The notes: generated from the letters alone by a model not told the origin. Positions 17,900 to 27,685 are shown, counted from the stretch's first letter. The stretch: 64,000 nt of DNA from Candidatus Babeliales bacterium (GCA_019746485.1 JAIERW010000006.1:1-64000), one strand, 5' to 3'. Program-made: numbers and translations.

Positions 17900-19747
17900 A
17901 TGAGCATGAACACACAGTACGATGTAATAGTTATTGGCGGTGGCCACGCCGGTGTTGAAGCCGCGTATGCCGCTGCAAAAATGGGTTCCAAAACCGCACT
18001 TGTCACGCTTGATGCAAACAAAATTGCAACCATGCCGTGCAATCCTTCCATTGGCGGTTTGGGCAAAGGGCACATTGTGTATGAAGTCAGTGCGCTTGGC
18101 GGGCTTATGCCACAACTTGCATCAAAAACCTATTTGCAAGCGCGCATGCTCAACACCAGCAAAGGGCCGGCCGTACAAGGTTTGCGTTTGCAAATCGATA
18201 AATATGCTTATAGTCGTGCTGCAAAAGAAATGCTTTCACAGGTAAAAAATTTAACCATTGTTTCAATTATGGCGCACGAAATTATGACCGAAGATGCTGA
18301 CGGAAAACGTCGCATTACCGGCGTGCGTGCAGCAGACGGTACCGAGTTAACGGCGCCGTGCGTGGTGGTAACCACCGGTACGTTTATGAGTGGTTTGGTG
18401 CACATTGGCCTCACGCGCTACAAAGCTGGCAGACGTGGCGAAGCGGCATCGTACGGTCTTTCAGAATCTATTGCACATGCGATGGGCGTAAAAGTGGGTC
18501 GTTTAAAAACCGGCACACCGCCGCGTATTGAACGTGCGAGTATTGATTTTTCAAAACTTGAAGAACAACCGCCCCAAAAATTAGATTATCTCTATCAGTT
18601 TGAGCACGAAGCGGTGACTGATCAAATGCCGTGTTACATTGCGCAAACTAATGAAACCACGCATCAGCATATTCGCGACAACTTACATCTTTCTGCCATG
18701 TATTCCGGCAACATTAAAGGCCGTGGTCCGCGCTACTGCCCATCAATTGAAGATAAAATTGGGCGCTTCCCCGACAAAACCGCGCATCATGTTTTTGTTG
18801 AGCCAGAAAGCAAAGAAGTTGACGAAATTTATCCCGCCGGTCTTTCAACATCGCTGCCGCTGGATGTGCAAGAAGCATATATTCGCAGCATGGAAGGTTT
18901 TGAAAATGCGGTTATTAGCAAGTGCGGTTACGCAATTGAATATGACTTTATTCAACCAAACAATTTAACGCACGCGCTGGAAGCAAAAACAGTTGAAGGT
19001 TTATTTCTAGCAGGCCAGCTCAACGGTACCACTGGATATGAAGAAGCGGCCGGCCAAGGAATTATTGCCGGCATTAACGCGCATTTGCGTTGTACTGGTC
19101 AACCACCATTCATTTTGAATCGGCACGAAAGTTATATCGGCGTTATGATTGACGATATGGTAACGTTGGGTGTTGACGAGCCCTATCGCATGTTTACCTC
19201 GCGCGCCGAGCGCCGCTTGTTGCTGCGCCAAGACAATGTCTTTTTGCGGATCATGCCGTATGCCCACAAGCTTGGTTTAATTGACGACGAACTCTTTGCG
19301 CGTTTTGAAGCTGAGCGCGATGTTATTAAAAAAAGTGTGAGCTTAATTCGCAACGCTGGTTCTGCCAGTCAGCTGTTCAAAGCATTTCAAGTTGTTGAGT
19401 TTACTGAGGCCGCACAAGCGCACGCGCGGGCATTGCTCGAGCAAACGTTGCAAGAAAAAGAAGTACCAAGTGTCGCTCTTTCAAGCCGTGCTTTGTTGGG
19501 TGTGCATGCCGAAATTCGTTATGAAGGGTATCTGCGAAAAGAAGAGCTAGAAGTAGAAAAGGCTCTGCGTTACCAGAGCCTTGAAATTCCTACCGCATTA
19601 GATTTTCGTAAAATCTCGGGCCTTAACGGCGAGATGCAAGAAAAGTTACTGCGCTACAAGCCTAAAAATATTGCGCAAGCTCAGCTGATTCCGGGGATAA
19701 CGCCCGCAGCAATTTCATTGCTGATCTTTAGCGTGCGCAAGTGTTAA
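17900..19747 (+). CDS. mnmG: tRNA uridine 5-carboxymethylaminomethyl modification enzyme MnmG (GidA)
   Basis: FAD enzyme that, with MnmE, modifies the wobble uridine of several tRNAs. 615 aa, near full length. Visible: N-terminal FAD-binding GGGHAGVEAA, the PCNPSIGG block, the GTPPR segment, CPSIEDK with its conserved Cys, and the helical C-terminal domain used for MnmE binding. Its last 62 codons are duplicated at 23.62-23.81 kb with many silent differences. The ribosome-binding site is weak (AGAAGATG). The convergent coiled-coil gene ends 8 bases after its stop. Confidence 0.95.
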   Translation: MSMNTQYDVIVIGGGHAGVEAAYAAAKMGSKTALVTLDANKIATMPCNPSIGGLGKGHIVYEVSALGGLMPQLASKTYLQARMLNTSKGPAVQGLRLQIDKYAYSRAAKEMLSQVKNLTIVSIMAHEIMTEDADGKRRITGVRAADGTELTAPCVVVTTGTFMSGLVHIGLTRYKAGRRGEAASYGLSESIAHAMGVKVGRLKTGTPPRIERASIDFSKLEEQPPQKLDYLYQFEHEAVTDQMPCYIAQTNETTHQHIRDNLHLSAMYSGNIKGRGPRYCPSIEDKIGRFPDKTAHHVFVEPESKEVDEIYPAGLSTSLPLDVQEAYIRSMEGFENAVISKCGYAIEYDFIQPNNLTHALEAKTVEGLFLAGQLNGTTGYEEAAGQGIIAGINAHLRCTGQPPFILNRHESYIGVMIDDMVTLGVDEPYRMFTSRAERRLLLRQDNVFLRIMPYAHKLGLIDDELFARFEAERDVIKKSVSLIRNAGSASQLFKAFQVVEFTEAAQAHARALLEQTLQEKEVPSVALSSRALLGVHAEIRYEGYLRKEELEVEKALRYQSLEIPTALDFRKISGLNGEMQEKLLRYKPKNIAQAQLIPGITPAAISLLIFSVRKC

Positions 19748-19754
19748 CTTTTTT

Positions 19755-22700
19755 TTAGTTGCCCGCCTTTTCATTAATAAGTTTTAAAAGAGTTTCTGCT
19801 TGTGGCAACTTAAAGGTTTGTTTGTCATCATTCCATTCTTTAAATTTGGTTGCCCATGTGCGTATATTTGGCGCGTCTTCTTGGTCCATTAATTTAAAGT
19901 AAAGATTTCTTCGCAAAAGAGCATTCCCCGCGATTTTTGCTAACACTTCATCGCTTGGTAGTCTTACGCTACTAATAAAGCTATTCAAGTTTTCAATAAA
20001 ACTTTCTGCTGTGTCGCCGCCAGAAGTTGCTGGTTTGTCTGCTGGTCGATGTGCTGGTTTTAAACCGCCAGCGCCGCCGCCCATGCCAGGGAGTTGAACT
20101 TTACCTGGTTGGCCGCCTCCAAACATGCTTTGTCCGCCAAAGGCTGGTTTCTTAGCTTGTTGAATAGCATTTTTTGCCGTTTGCAAAGATTCTTGGATAT
20201 CTTTGAGATACTTTTTGTTTTTATCGGTGTTGGAAGACTTCTTTACTTTATCAAATTTCTTTGATGCGCGTGCATACGCATCATTGACCGTTTTTTCTGC
20301 TGATTCATGCTTGCCAAGTTTTTGTGACAAACCATTAAGATATGAATCAAAGTCGTTTTTCACTTGAGTAAATTCATTGAAAGCAGTTTCTGCTTGTTGT
20401 GTAGTTTCATCTGCTTCTTTTTCTGGGGTCTTGCTATCTTTGCCTTTTCGAGGCTTTCTTGTTGGCAGTTTTCTGCCTTTTGCTCCACCAGCGCGGGTAA
20501 CGCCCGTTGGTGTTTTGACTTGTGTTCCAGCAGTTTCTTCTGGTGTTTTTGTTTGTTCAGCATCAGCAGCTGCATCGGCTGCAGCTTGGGCAGCCAAGCG
20601 CTCTTCTTCATCTTTTTTCTGTTGTGCTTCTTGTGTAGCGCGTTGTGCCGCTTCAGCTTTTTCATAAGCTTCGCGTGCTGTTGCCAGCGCATGCTTAGCG
20701 CTTCTTTCAGCGTTTTGTGTTGCGGTGCCAAATCTTAAAACATAGTCTGGTTTGCCACTATTGGCAGTGTCTGCCGCTACAGCAGCGTCAATAGCTTGTT
20801 GTGCTTCGTTGAGCGCTGTTTGCACTGTTGTATCAGAATCAAGACCCGTAAATGCTTTTGCTTGGGCAAGTAGAGTTCTTGAGCCATCAAGTTTTTTCAT
20901 ACCGTACGCGCGCAATTGTTCATTATTTGCGCGCTGCGCTTGCTCAGCGGCTGCCTTAGCTTTTTCTAATGCTTCTTGAGCTGCTTTTTTGGCCGCTTCT
21001 TCAAGAGCTGCTTTTTCGCGCGCTTCAGCTTCTTTTTTCTTTTGTTCTGCCATTGCAGCGGCTTGAGCGGCATCGCGTTGTTTGCGTTCAGCTACTTCTT
21101 GTGCAGCTCGTTGAGCAGCGTTTGCAACGTTCAATGCTTTTTGTGCGCTCAATATTGCTGTGCGAGAAAGTGACAGTGCGCGTGCCGGTTCGGCTTGTGC
21201 TGCACGAGCAGCATCAAGGTCGCTGAGAGCTTGCGACATGGCGTTTATGCTCTCTTCATTTACTTCTTTAACGGCTTGTGCTTGTTTATAGAGAACTTCA
21301 GCGTCTGCAATATTTTCTTTTGCGTGTTGTTTTTGGCGTTCTTGGCGTTTAGCAAATACTGCTTTCAGGGCTGCTGATGCCTTTGCTTCCTGCGCAGCTT
21401 GTGCAGCGGTAGCCTCGGCTGCCAGCAACGCTTCTTCATCTTTTTTGCGTTGCTCTTCCTGTGCGGCCTTTTCTTCTGCTTCAGCTTTTTCATACGCTTT
21501 GAGTGCGGCTTCTAGCGCAGTCTTGGCAGCCCCCATCGCGTTGTTGGTTGCAATTAAGTAACGGAATGCAGGGAGTGTTGCTTGTGATGCTGCAGCTTCA
21601 TCGATAGTTTTTTGTGTTGTGGTAAACGCTTCTTGTACTGTTGTATTTGCTTCAAGGCCGGTAAACGCTTTGGCTTGTGCCAACGCGCTACGTGCGACAT
21701 TCAGTTGTATATTTGCTTTCTTTATTACTTCGGCATCTTTTTTCTTTTGTGCTGCTTCAGCTGCCGCTTTGGCTTTTTCTGCCTTTTCTTCGGCAGCTTT
21801 TTTTGCAACCGCTTCTTTTTCTGCCTTGGCTCTATTTTCAGCATCTTTGCGTTGTTGTTCTGCCAAAAGTGCCGCAGCTTCAGCTGCTTTTTGTCGACGT
21901 TCAGCTTCTACTTCAGCAGATTTTTGAGCGCCATTTGCTTCATTCAACGCCTTTTGAGCGCGCAAAATTGCCACGCGTGATTTGGACAAAGCGTCTGCTG
22001 GTTTGAGTGTTGCCACATTTGCTTGGTCTAGAGCTTTTTGTGCCTCGGCAATTGCAGCCGTGCTGTCTTCATCTTTTTCGATAACTGCTTTTGCTTGGTT
22101 TAAAAGTACTTGTGCATCGTTAATATTTTCACGTGCGTGTTGTTTTTGGCGTTCTTGACGCTTGCGGAATGCCGCTTGAATAGTGGTAGCAGCGTTTTCA
22201 CGGTCTTCGCGCTCTTGTTCTTCAAGCTGTTGGCGTTCTTCTTCTTGACGGCGCTCTTCTTCTTCGCGCTCTTCTTGCTCTGCCTTTTGATCAGCAGCAA
22301 CTTGTGTAGCGGTGTCTAAAGCACTTTGTGCAGCAACTTTTGCTTCCTGTGCTTTGTCTAAAAATTCTTGTGCGTCATCTGCTTCAAGTGATTCTGCTTC
22401 TTCAATGATAGTTTGTGCGCTATTCAGATCGTCTTGAACTTCGGTATTGTTTTCAAGGTCTTCAATTGCTTGTGCTTGAGCAAGCGTGCTCTTTGCGCCT
22501 TCAAGTGTTGTTGAAGCTTCATGTCTGATGGCTTCTTGTTCAGCAGCTGCCTTTTCTGCAGCAGCTTTGGCTGCACGGTCGGCTTCTTCTTGTGCTTTTT
22601 TAGCGGCAGCAGCAGCGGCTTCAGTTTTCAACCGTTCAGCTTCTACTTGTTTTTGTTCTGCTTGAGCTGCAGCTTCTTTTTCGCGAGCTTCTGCTATTTG

Positions 22701-23516
22701 AGTTGCTTTGGCCGCAGCATTTTTCGCATCTTCTGCTGCTTTTTCAGCAGCGGCTTGTTGTGCATTTTCAGCATCTAGCTGTGCTTGTGCTGCAGCATCT
22801 GCGGCAGCTTGAGCTTTTTTATTACGATCTTTGTGTTTCTTGCCGCGTTTTTTATCATGTTTTTTATGCTTGTCGTCTTTTTTTTGTTTGCCTTTTTTTC
22901 CATGCGTAGCAGCGCTTTTGGTTTCTTTTTTTCCGTGCTTGTCGCCCTTTAAAGCTTTTTTGTCGCGCCAATTTTGTTTTATTCTATCTTTTTCTCGTTG
23001 TTGGTAGTGGGGCCAAGGGCGGCTGCCTGAATCGGTTACTTGTGGTTCGTCTGCGGTGTCAAGCGTGTCTGGCGCGTCTTTGTCTTCTGGGGCTGGCGTG
23101 TGTGCCTTTTGAGTTTCTGGCGTTTCAGCGTCGTCTGCAGTGCTTGCGTCTTCTTCAGCTGCTGTTGTGGTTGTTGCAGCTTCTTGTGCTGCCTGTTTTT
23201 TGTGCTTTTTGGCAGCTCGTTTTGCTTGCTTCTTTTTTCGTTTTCCTTGATTTCTGCGATGTTTGGTTTGTGGTTGTTCAAGCGTGCGGTCAGCTTTTTT
23301 TATCATTCGTTTCTTTGGAGCAGGCTTTTGTCCCTCGTCGGCATCGCTTTCATTTTCTTCATTTGCCGACGCCAGTCTTTTTGGGATCATTGCTGCGCGC
23401 CGGCTGCCACGCAAATTACGTGGTTGTATGGTTTGTTCCGGATCAGCACCTTGGGCTATTCCAGCAACAAACAGAGCGATTATTAAAAAACAGCGCACAA
23501 ATTTCGTAACATTCAT
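19755..23516 (-). CDS. Giant secreted coiled-coil protein with IQ motif and internal tandem repeats
   Basis: 1253 aa from the ATG at 23516 (GGGAG 6 bases upstream), giving a signal peptide ending AQGA that matches the paralogue at 23.8-27.5 kb. After a basic Lys/Glu/Thr-rich region (to about residue 225) nearly all of it is Ala/Glu/Lys/Gln coiled coil. Near residue 445 TIQAAFRKRQERQ fits the calmodulin-binding IQ pattern; a degenerate copy recurs 271 residues later. Repeats of the type ALAQAKAFTGL...TTVQ occur three times, two of them exactly 813 bases apart. A RAGGAKGRKLPTR segment and a more globular C-terminal 200 residues follow. Probably extracellular or envelope-associated; not recognised as a known family. 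Confidence 0.8.
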   Translation of the reverse strand: MNVTKFVRCFLIIALFVAGIAQGADPEQTIQPRNLRGSRRAAMIPKRLASANEENESDADEGQKPAPKKRMIKKADRTLEQPQTKHRRNQGKRKKKQAKRAAKKHKKQAAQEAATTTTAAEEDASTADDAETPETQKAHTPAPEDKDAPDTLDTADEPQVTDSGSRPWPHYQQREKDRIKQNWRDKKALKGDKHGKKETKSAATHGKKGKQKKDDKHKKHDKKRGKKHKDRNKKAQAAADAAAQAQLDAENAQQAAAEKAAEDAKNAAAKATQIAEAREKEAAAQAEQKQVEAERLKTEAAAAAAKKAQEEADRAAKAAAEKAAAEQEAIRHEASTTLEGAKSTLAQAQAIEDLENNTEVQDDLNSAQTIIEEAESLEADDAQEFLDKAQEAKVAAQSALDTATQVAADQKAEQEEREEEERRQEEERQQLEEQEREDRENAATTIQAAFRKRQERQKQHARENINDAQVLLNQAKAVIEKDEDSTAAIAEAQKALDQANVATLKPADALSKSRVAILRAQKALNEANGAQKSAEVEAERRQKAAEAAALLAEQQRKDAENRAKAEKEAVAKKAAEEKAEKAKAAAEAAQKKKDAEVIKKANIQLNVARSALAQAKAFTGLEANTTVQEAFTTTQKTIDEAAASQATLPAFRYLIATNNAMGAAKTALEAALKAYEKAEAEEKAAQEEQRKKDEEALLAAEATAAQAAQEAKASAALKAVFAKRQERQKQHAKENIADAEVLYKQAQAVKEVNEESINAMSQALSDLDAARAAQAEPARALSLSRTAILSAQKALNVANAAQRAAQEVAERKQRDAAQAAAMAEQKKKEAEAREKAALEEAAKKAAQEALEKAKAAAEQAQRANNEQLRAYGMKKLDGSRTLLAQAKAFTGLDSDTTVQTALNEAQQAIDAAVAADTANSGKPDYVLRFGTATQNAERSAKHALATAREAYEKAEAAQRATQEAQQKKDEEERLAAQAAADAAADAEQTKTPEETAGTQVKTPTGVTRAGGAKGRKLPTRKPRKGKDSKTPEKEADETTQQAETAFNEFTQVKNDFDSYLNGLSQKLGKHESAEKTVNDAYARASKKFDKVKKSSNTDKNKKYLKDIQESLQTAKNAIQQAKKPAFGGQSMFGGGQPGKVQLPGMGGGAGGLKPAHRPADKPATSGGDTAESFIENLNSFISSVRLPSDEVLAKIAGNALLRRNLYFKLMDQEDAPNIRTWATKFKEWNDDKQTFKLPQAETLLKLINEKAGN

Positions 23517-23617
23517 TCTTCTTCTCCCGCTTTTTTTTCCCAACGGCTATTTTTACACTACTTTTTTCAGGATAGTTGAAGTAGTGGGGGGGTGTGCAAG
23601 GAAATGGTAAAAAGTGG

Positions 23618-23809
23618 AAAAAGGCTCTGCGTTACCAGAGCCTCGAGATTCCCGTGGCATTAGATTTTCGTAAAATTTCCGGCCTTAATGGCGAGATGCA
23701 AGAAAAGTTACTACGCTATCAGCCTAAAAATATTGCACAAGCGCAGCTGATTCCTGGCATGACGCCGGCCGCCATTTCGTTGTTGATTTTTAGTGTGCGC
23801 AAGGGCTAA
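23618..23809 (+). pseudogene. Detached second copy of the mnmG 3-prime end
   Basis: Aligns without gaps to the end of mnmG (19556-19747) through the stop codon. By eye about 28 bases differ, yet only about four residues change (Thr to Val, Lys to Gln, Ile to Met, and the last Cys to Gly). The fragment encodes KALRYQSLEIP...IFSVRKG and has no start or ribosome-binding site of its own, so it is not a working gene. The excess of silent changes says the two copies diverged while both were selected as protein, which a simple local duplication followed by decay would not give. Confidence 0.85.
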
Positions 23810-23813
23810 GCTG

Positions 23814-26800
23814 CTAGCTTCCTGATGTTCCAGGAAAAGCTGGCGGTGTCCCGCCGGCTTTTGTGTATTCATTTACTACCTTATCAAATTCTTTTTTCAG
23901 ATCAGCAAGTGCCTTCTTTTGTGCTGTTAGACCTTTAATAGCATTAGGAGCTTTTGGAGTATTCTGAGTGAGTTGTAGTTTGCCATAGAGATTTTGTGCG
24001 GCTTCTATTGCTAGAAAGACTATTTTTCCTGCCGGGTTAAACTTTGTAAGCGGTTTCGGAAAATTTTCTTTCATGTTCATCATAGCATCATGGTACTCTT
24101 TTGCTTCAGCAACTATTTTTGGCAATTCTTCAGCTGCGGCTAGTTGTTGAGCTGCTATTTTTGCTGCTTGTTCCTGTCTTGTGTGTTCATTAGCTGCTGC
24201 TATTTTTGCTGTGGAAAGAAGAGGCTTTATTCCATTCAAAAGTTCTTGCTTGCCTGTTACGTCATCATCTGCGTGTAAGCTAGCAAGTTTTTGATTTGCT
24301 TGTTCGAGCAGAGCCTTGATTTCAATAGTTGTATTGGCGCCGTCTGCAATTGCTTTTATTTGAGCAACAATTGTTTCTGCTGCGGTAGTAATTTCTTGCT
24401 TTTCTTCATCTGAAGTTTTTGTAGCTTGTTGGACTGGTTTTGGTGCAGCTCTTCTTGAAGGAGCTCTTCTGCCTTTTGCTCCTCCTGCGCGATCTTTTGT
24501 TGTATGCGTAAGCGCCGTTGAGTTTGCGGATGTTAAATCTTTTAGTACAGATTCTTCCGTGGATTTTTCAGCTTGCTTCTTTTCTTCTGCCTGCTTAGCA
24601 GCTTCTTCGTCTGCCGTTTTTTGGGTTGCTTTAGCTACTTCTAAAGCATGCTTAGCTGCAGTTTTTGCTATTTTTGTTTTGTCTAAAAAGTTTTGCGCAT
24701 CTTCGCCTAGGCCTGTATCCGTTGCCGTGCCGATAGCGATTTGTGCTTTTTCAACAGCCTGTTTGACTTTTTCATCATCTTGAATGTTAGTAAAAGCTTT
24801 CGCTTGAGCAAGGGCTGTTTTGGCGCTTTCTAATTTTTTAGTTGCTGATTCTTTTATAGCTGCTTCTGCTTTTTCAGCTGCAAGTCGTGCCCGTTCTAGG
24901 AAAGCGCGAAAAGTTTTTTGAATGGTAGTTGCGGCGCCCGATTTTTTTGTCTGTTCATTTTCTGCCAGATTTTTTGCTTTGGTTGCTTTTTTACGAGCGT
25001 TGCCGGCAAGTGCCAAGCGATTTGTTTTTTGGGCTTCTGCTTCAGTTATAGCTTCTTGTGCTTCTTGAATTGCTCCTTTGACCTTATCATTGTCTTGAAC
25101 GGCAGTGAAGCTTTTGGCTTGTGCGAGCAATTCTTTTGCTTTAGCCAGTCTTGTTGCTATTTCTTGTTCTACTCTTGTTTTTTCTGTTTTTAAATCGAAA
25201 GTTGTTGATGTTGTTCGGTCGCCTTCTTCTTTAAATTTCTTACCTTCGCGGTGAGATTTTTTGCCTGTACCTTCAAATGTCTTAGATCCCGGCTTTGGTT
25301 CGTGCTTCTTCTTTTTTTTCTTTTCTTTAGTCGGTGGTGGCGTGCTTGGACCTGTGCCTGCTTTTGGTTTTGTGTGTTTTGCTTTTAATGCCTTGTGTTT
25401 TGTTTTTGCGTCTTGCGCTTCTGTTGCTAATTTTTTAGCTTCTGCTTCTGCAGCAACTGCAGCGGCTTTATCGTCTGTTGCTTTTTGTGCGGCTGTGTCA
25501 TGTGCTTCTTGAGCCACGGTTACGGCATTTTGTGCCGTATCAACTGCAGCTTGTGCTGTTGCTTGCGCTTGCTCAGCATCAGTTCTTTCTTGTGTTGCGG
25601 TATCTACCGCCGTTTGAGCTAGTTTTTCTGCTGCCTTGGCAGCATCAACGGCGTCTTGCAATGCTTTTGTATTGTCAACCGTTTTGATAGGTATTGGCGT
25701 GCCCGTTTGCAAGGCATTGAGTGCCTCGGCAAGGTACGCAAGTTTTGATTTCAAGGTGGTAAGGCTTTGACCGAGCTGTTCGAGTGGGGTTCCGCCAATA
25801 ATGACTGGTGGTGCTACCGGAGCTCCGGTTGGTTGGTTTGTAAGATCTTTCTCTGCCTTTGTAACTTTTTCTTTTGCTTCAACCAAAGCTGTTTGAGCTG
25901 CGGTGAGCGCTGTATCTTTTTCGTTTAATTTTGTTGTTGCGTCGTCGCGAGTTTTTTGCTTTGCTGCCAAATCTGTTTGAGCGGCGGTAAGAGCGTTAGC
26001 GGCTGTATCGGCTGCTTGCTGGCTTGCGGTGGCGGCTGCTTGAAGGTGCTCGGCATTTTGGCGGGCAGCTGTTGCGGCTTCTTGTGTTGTGCTACGAGCT
26101 TTTTTTGCTTTTTTTCTTTCTAATTTTTTACGAGCTTGATGTGATCGAAAAGCTCGTTGCAGTCTTTTTACTGCTTTCTTTTTTATGCTTGTTTCTGTTG
26201 GTTGTACCGTTACGCTGAGTGCTCTGGTGATGGTGTCATTGCGGGAAGTGTATACTTGCTCATCAAGAGCTACTTTTAATTTTTTGATCCATTGCGAGAG
26301 CGTATAGTCTTTATTTTCAACTTTGCTTCCGCCTGTGACGGTTGTAACCGTTACTTTATCTTTAAGAGCTGGGTAGTACTGGCGTAATTTTGTAAGCTTC
26401 TGAAGATTTAAGAAGATGCTTATGGCTTCTTTGAATTGTTGTTGGGAGGTTTGGGTTACAAATATGCCCCCGGTGCTGTGTGTTGTCAGTAGCGTTTTTT
26501 GTCCATCTAAATTATCGACAAACGCTCTTTGTGCTTTTTTGATTCCAACATCTTGATTCGCTGCCAAAAACTGTGCAGCTGCGTCTTCAAAATTATCTTT
26601 GTTTTCGATTATTTCTTTTTTGAGTTCGGTCGCAATTGTTTCAATTGCTGCAGTAGCGTCTGCATTATAGCCGTCTAAAATTTCTTGAACGCTTGGGCCA
26701 GCCGGTGGTTGCGGCGTTGGTGTTCTGACTGGTGATGGAGTTGGGGATGAAAGTGGAGAAGAAGGTGTATCCTCCTCGCTTTCCGTGCTGCTTTCATCTG

Positions 26801-27491
26801 GATCGTCAGTGCCAGAATCGTTATCAGAAGTGCTATCAGAACTGCTGCTTGAATCACTATCGCTAGAAGTTGGTAGCGGTGCGGTGGCGGTTGTCGGTCT
26901 TGGAAGGCTTGCTGTTGAAAGTGAAGGTAGTGTCGGCGATGCTGGTGGTGTGGTTGTAGTGCTAGGCAGTAATATAGCGAGTGCCTTTGTAATGGTTTCA
27001 TTTCGAGAAGTGTAGCCTGTTTGGAGCACCGTTCTTAATTTTTCTATCCACTCAGAAAGTTTCTGCGAAGTGGTTTTTCCGTCTGCAGAAGTGATAGAGG
27101 CTGTTTCTTTTGAGGGTTTATAATACTTTGTGAGATTTGGGATAAGTTCAAGATTAGTAATGACGTTGATAGCTTCGCGGAATTCTTGTTCTGAAGTAGC
27201 AAGGGAAAAGGCGCCTTGAAGTGTTGTGAGTTTTGTTTTGTAAGTTTCTATTTTTGTTTTAAATTCGGTTTGTTTGGTCGTGGGCAATGTGGTGGTAAAA
27301 AACCCTTTTGTTGTACTGGTGAGATAAGCCAAAGCTCCTTGTTCAAAGTTTGGTGCAATTTTTGTTTTTTCTTTCTTCAATTCATTTGCAATAGCATCGA
27401 TTGAATCGAAAGAAGATGCCGCCCCCTGCGCCACCCCAAAAAAGCAGGCAATCGCCATCACAAAACAGTGCACAAATTTTATACCATTCAT
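23814..27491 (-). CDS. Giant secreted coiled-coil protein with two IQ motifs; paralogue of the 19.7-23.5 kb gene
   Basis: 1225 aa; signal peptide MNGIKFVHCFVMAIACFFGV closely matches that of the neighbouring paralogue, as does the GGGAGA ribosome-binding site. Residues about 25-155 and 285-430 are two copies of a domain also found in the gene at 27.7 kb (ending in GYTSRNETITKAL / VYTSRNDTITRAL). Between them lies a Ser/Asp- and Pro-rich linker. IQ motifs: LQRAFRSHQARKKL (near residue 441) and TIQKTFRAFLERARL (near 853), both fitting [IL]QxxxRxxxxRxxL. An ALKxKLAxL-type leucine module (LTTLKSKLAYLAEAL) lies near residue 575. Most of the rest is Ala-rich coiled coil, with a RAGGAKGRRAPSR segment as in the paralogue. 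Envelope or secreted; candidate effector. Confidence 0.8.
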   Translation of the reverse strand: MNGIKFVHCFVMAIACFFGVAQGAASSFDSIDAIANELKKEKTKIAPNFEQGALAYLTSTTKGFFTTTLPTTKQTEFKTKIETYKTKLTTLQGAFSLATSEQEFREAINVITNLELIPNLTKYYKPSKETASITSADGKTTSQKLSEWIEKLRTVLQTGYTSRNETITKALAILLPSTTTTPPASPTLPSLSTASLPRPTTATAPLPTSSDSDSSSSSDSTSDNDSGTDDPDESSTESEEDTPSSPLSSPTPSPVRTPTPQPPAGPSVQEILDGYNADATAAIETIATELKKEIIENKDNFEDAAAQFLAANQDVGIKKAQRAFVDNLDGQKTLLTTHSTGGIFVTQTSQQQFKEAISIFLNLQKLTKLRQYYPALKDKVTVTTVTGGSKVENKDYTLSQWIKKLKVALDEQVYTSRNDTITRALSVTVQPTETSIKKKAVKRLQRAFRSHQARKKLERKKAKKARSTTQEAATAARQNAEHLQAAATASQQAADTAANALTAAQTDLAAKQKTRDDATTKLNEKDTALTAAQTALVEAKEKVTKAEKDLTNQPTGAPVAPPVIIGGTPLEQLGQSLTTLKSKLAYLAEALNALQTGTPIPIKTVDNTKALQDAVDAAKAAEKLAQTAVDTATQERTDAEQAQATAQAAVDTAQNAVTVAQEAHDTAAQKATDDKAAAVAAEAEAKKLATEAQDAKTKHKALKAKHTKPKAGTGPSTPPPTKEKKKKKKHEPKPGSKTFEGTGKKSHREGKKFKEEGDRTTSTTFDLKTEKTRVEQEIATRLAKAKELLAQAKSFTAVQDNDKVKGAIQEAQEAITEAEAQKTNRLALAGNARKKATKAKNLAENEQTKKSGAATTIQKTFRAFLERARLAAEKAEAAIKESATKKLESAKTALAQAKAFTNIQDDEKVKQAVEKAQIAIGTATDTGLGEDAQNFLDKTKIAKTAAKHALEVAKATQKTADEEAAKQAEEKKQAEKSTEESVLKDLTSANSTALTHTTKDRAGGAKGRRAPSRRAAPKPVQQATKTSDEEKQEITTAAETIVAQIKAIADGANTTIEIKALLEQANQKLASLHADDDVTGKQELLNGIKPLLSTAKIAAANEHTRQEQAAKIAAQQLAAAEELPKIVAEAKEYHDAMMNMKENFPKPLTKFNPAGKIVFLAIEAAQNLYGKLQLTQNTPKAPNAIKGLTAQKKALADLKKEFDKVVNEYTKAGGTPPAFPGTSGS

Positions 27492-27685
27492 TCTTTATCT
27501 CCCGCATTTTTTTTCACGGCACAAAAAAATTACTTTTTTTAAAGTTAGTTGAAGGGGGGTGGGGATTTGAAGGAAATAGAGAAAAGAGAGAAGGAAGGGC
27601 CTAAGTGCTGAGTTTTTTGTCTGAAGAAGTTGGGTGCGGCTGCAAGATAGTAGCCGCACCCAACCAAATTTTTGAGATGGGAAGT

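Noticed and set aside
20360-20731. Overlapping open frames in the giant coiled-coil genes on both strands
   Set aside because: They follow from the low-complexity GC pattern of Ala/Glu/Lys codons; none has a signal peptide, ribosome-binding site or shared domain.
23594-23809. The second mnmG tail as a functional small gene
   Set aside because: It lacks its own start and ribosome-binding site and encodes only the C-terminal domain; the frame is better explained as a recombination remnant.
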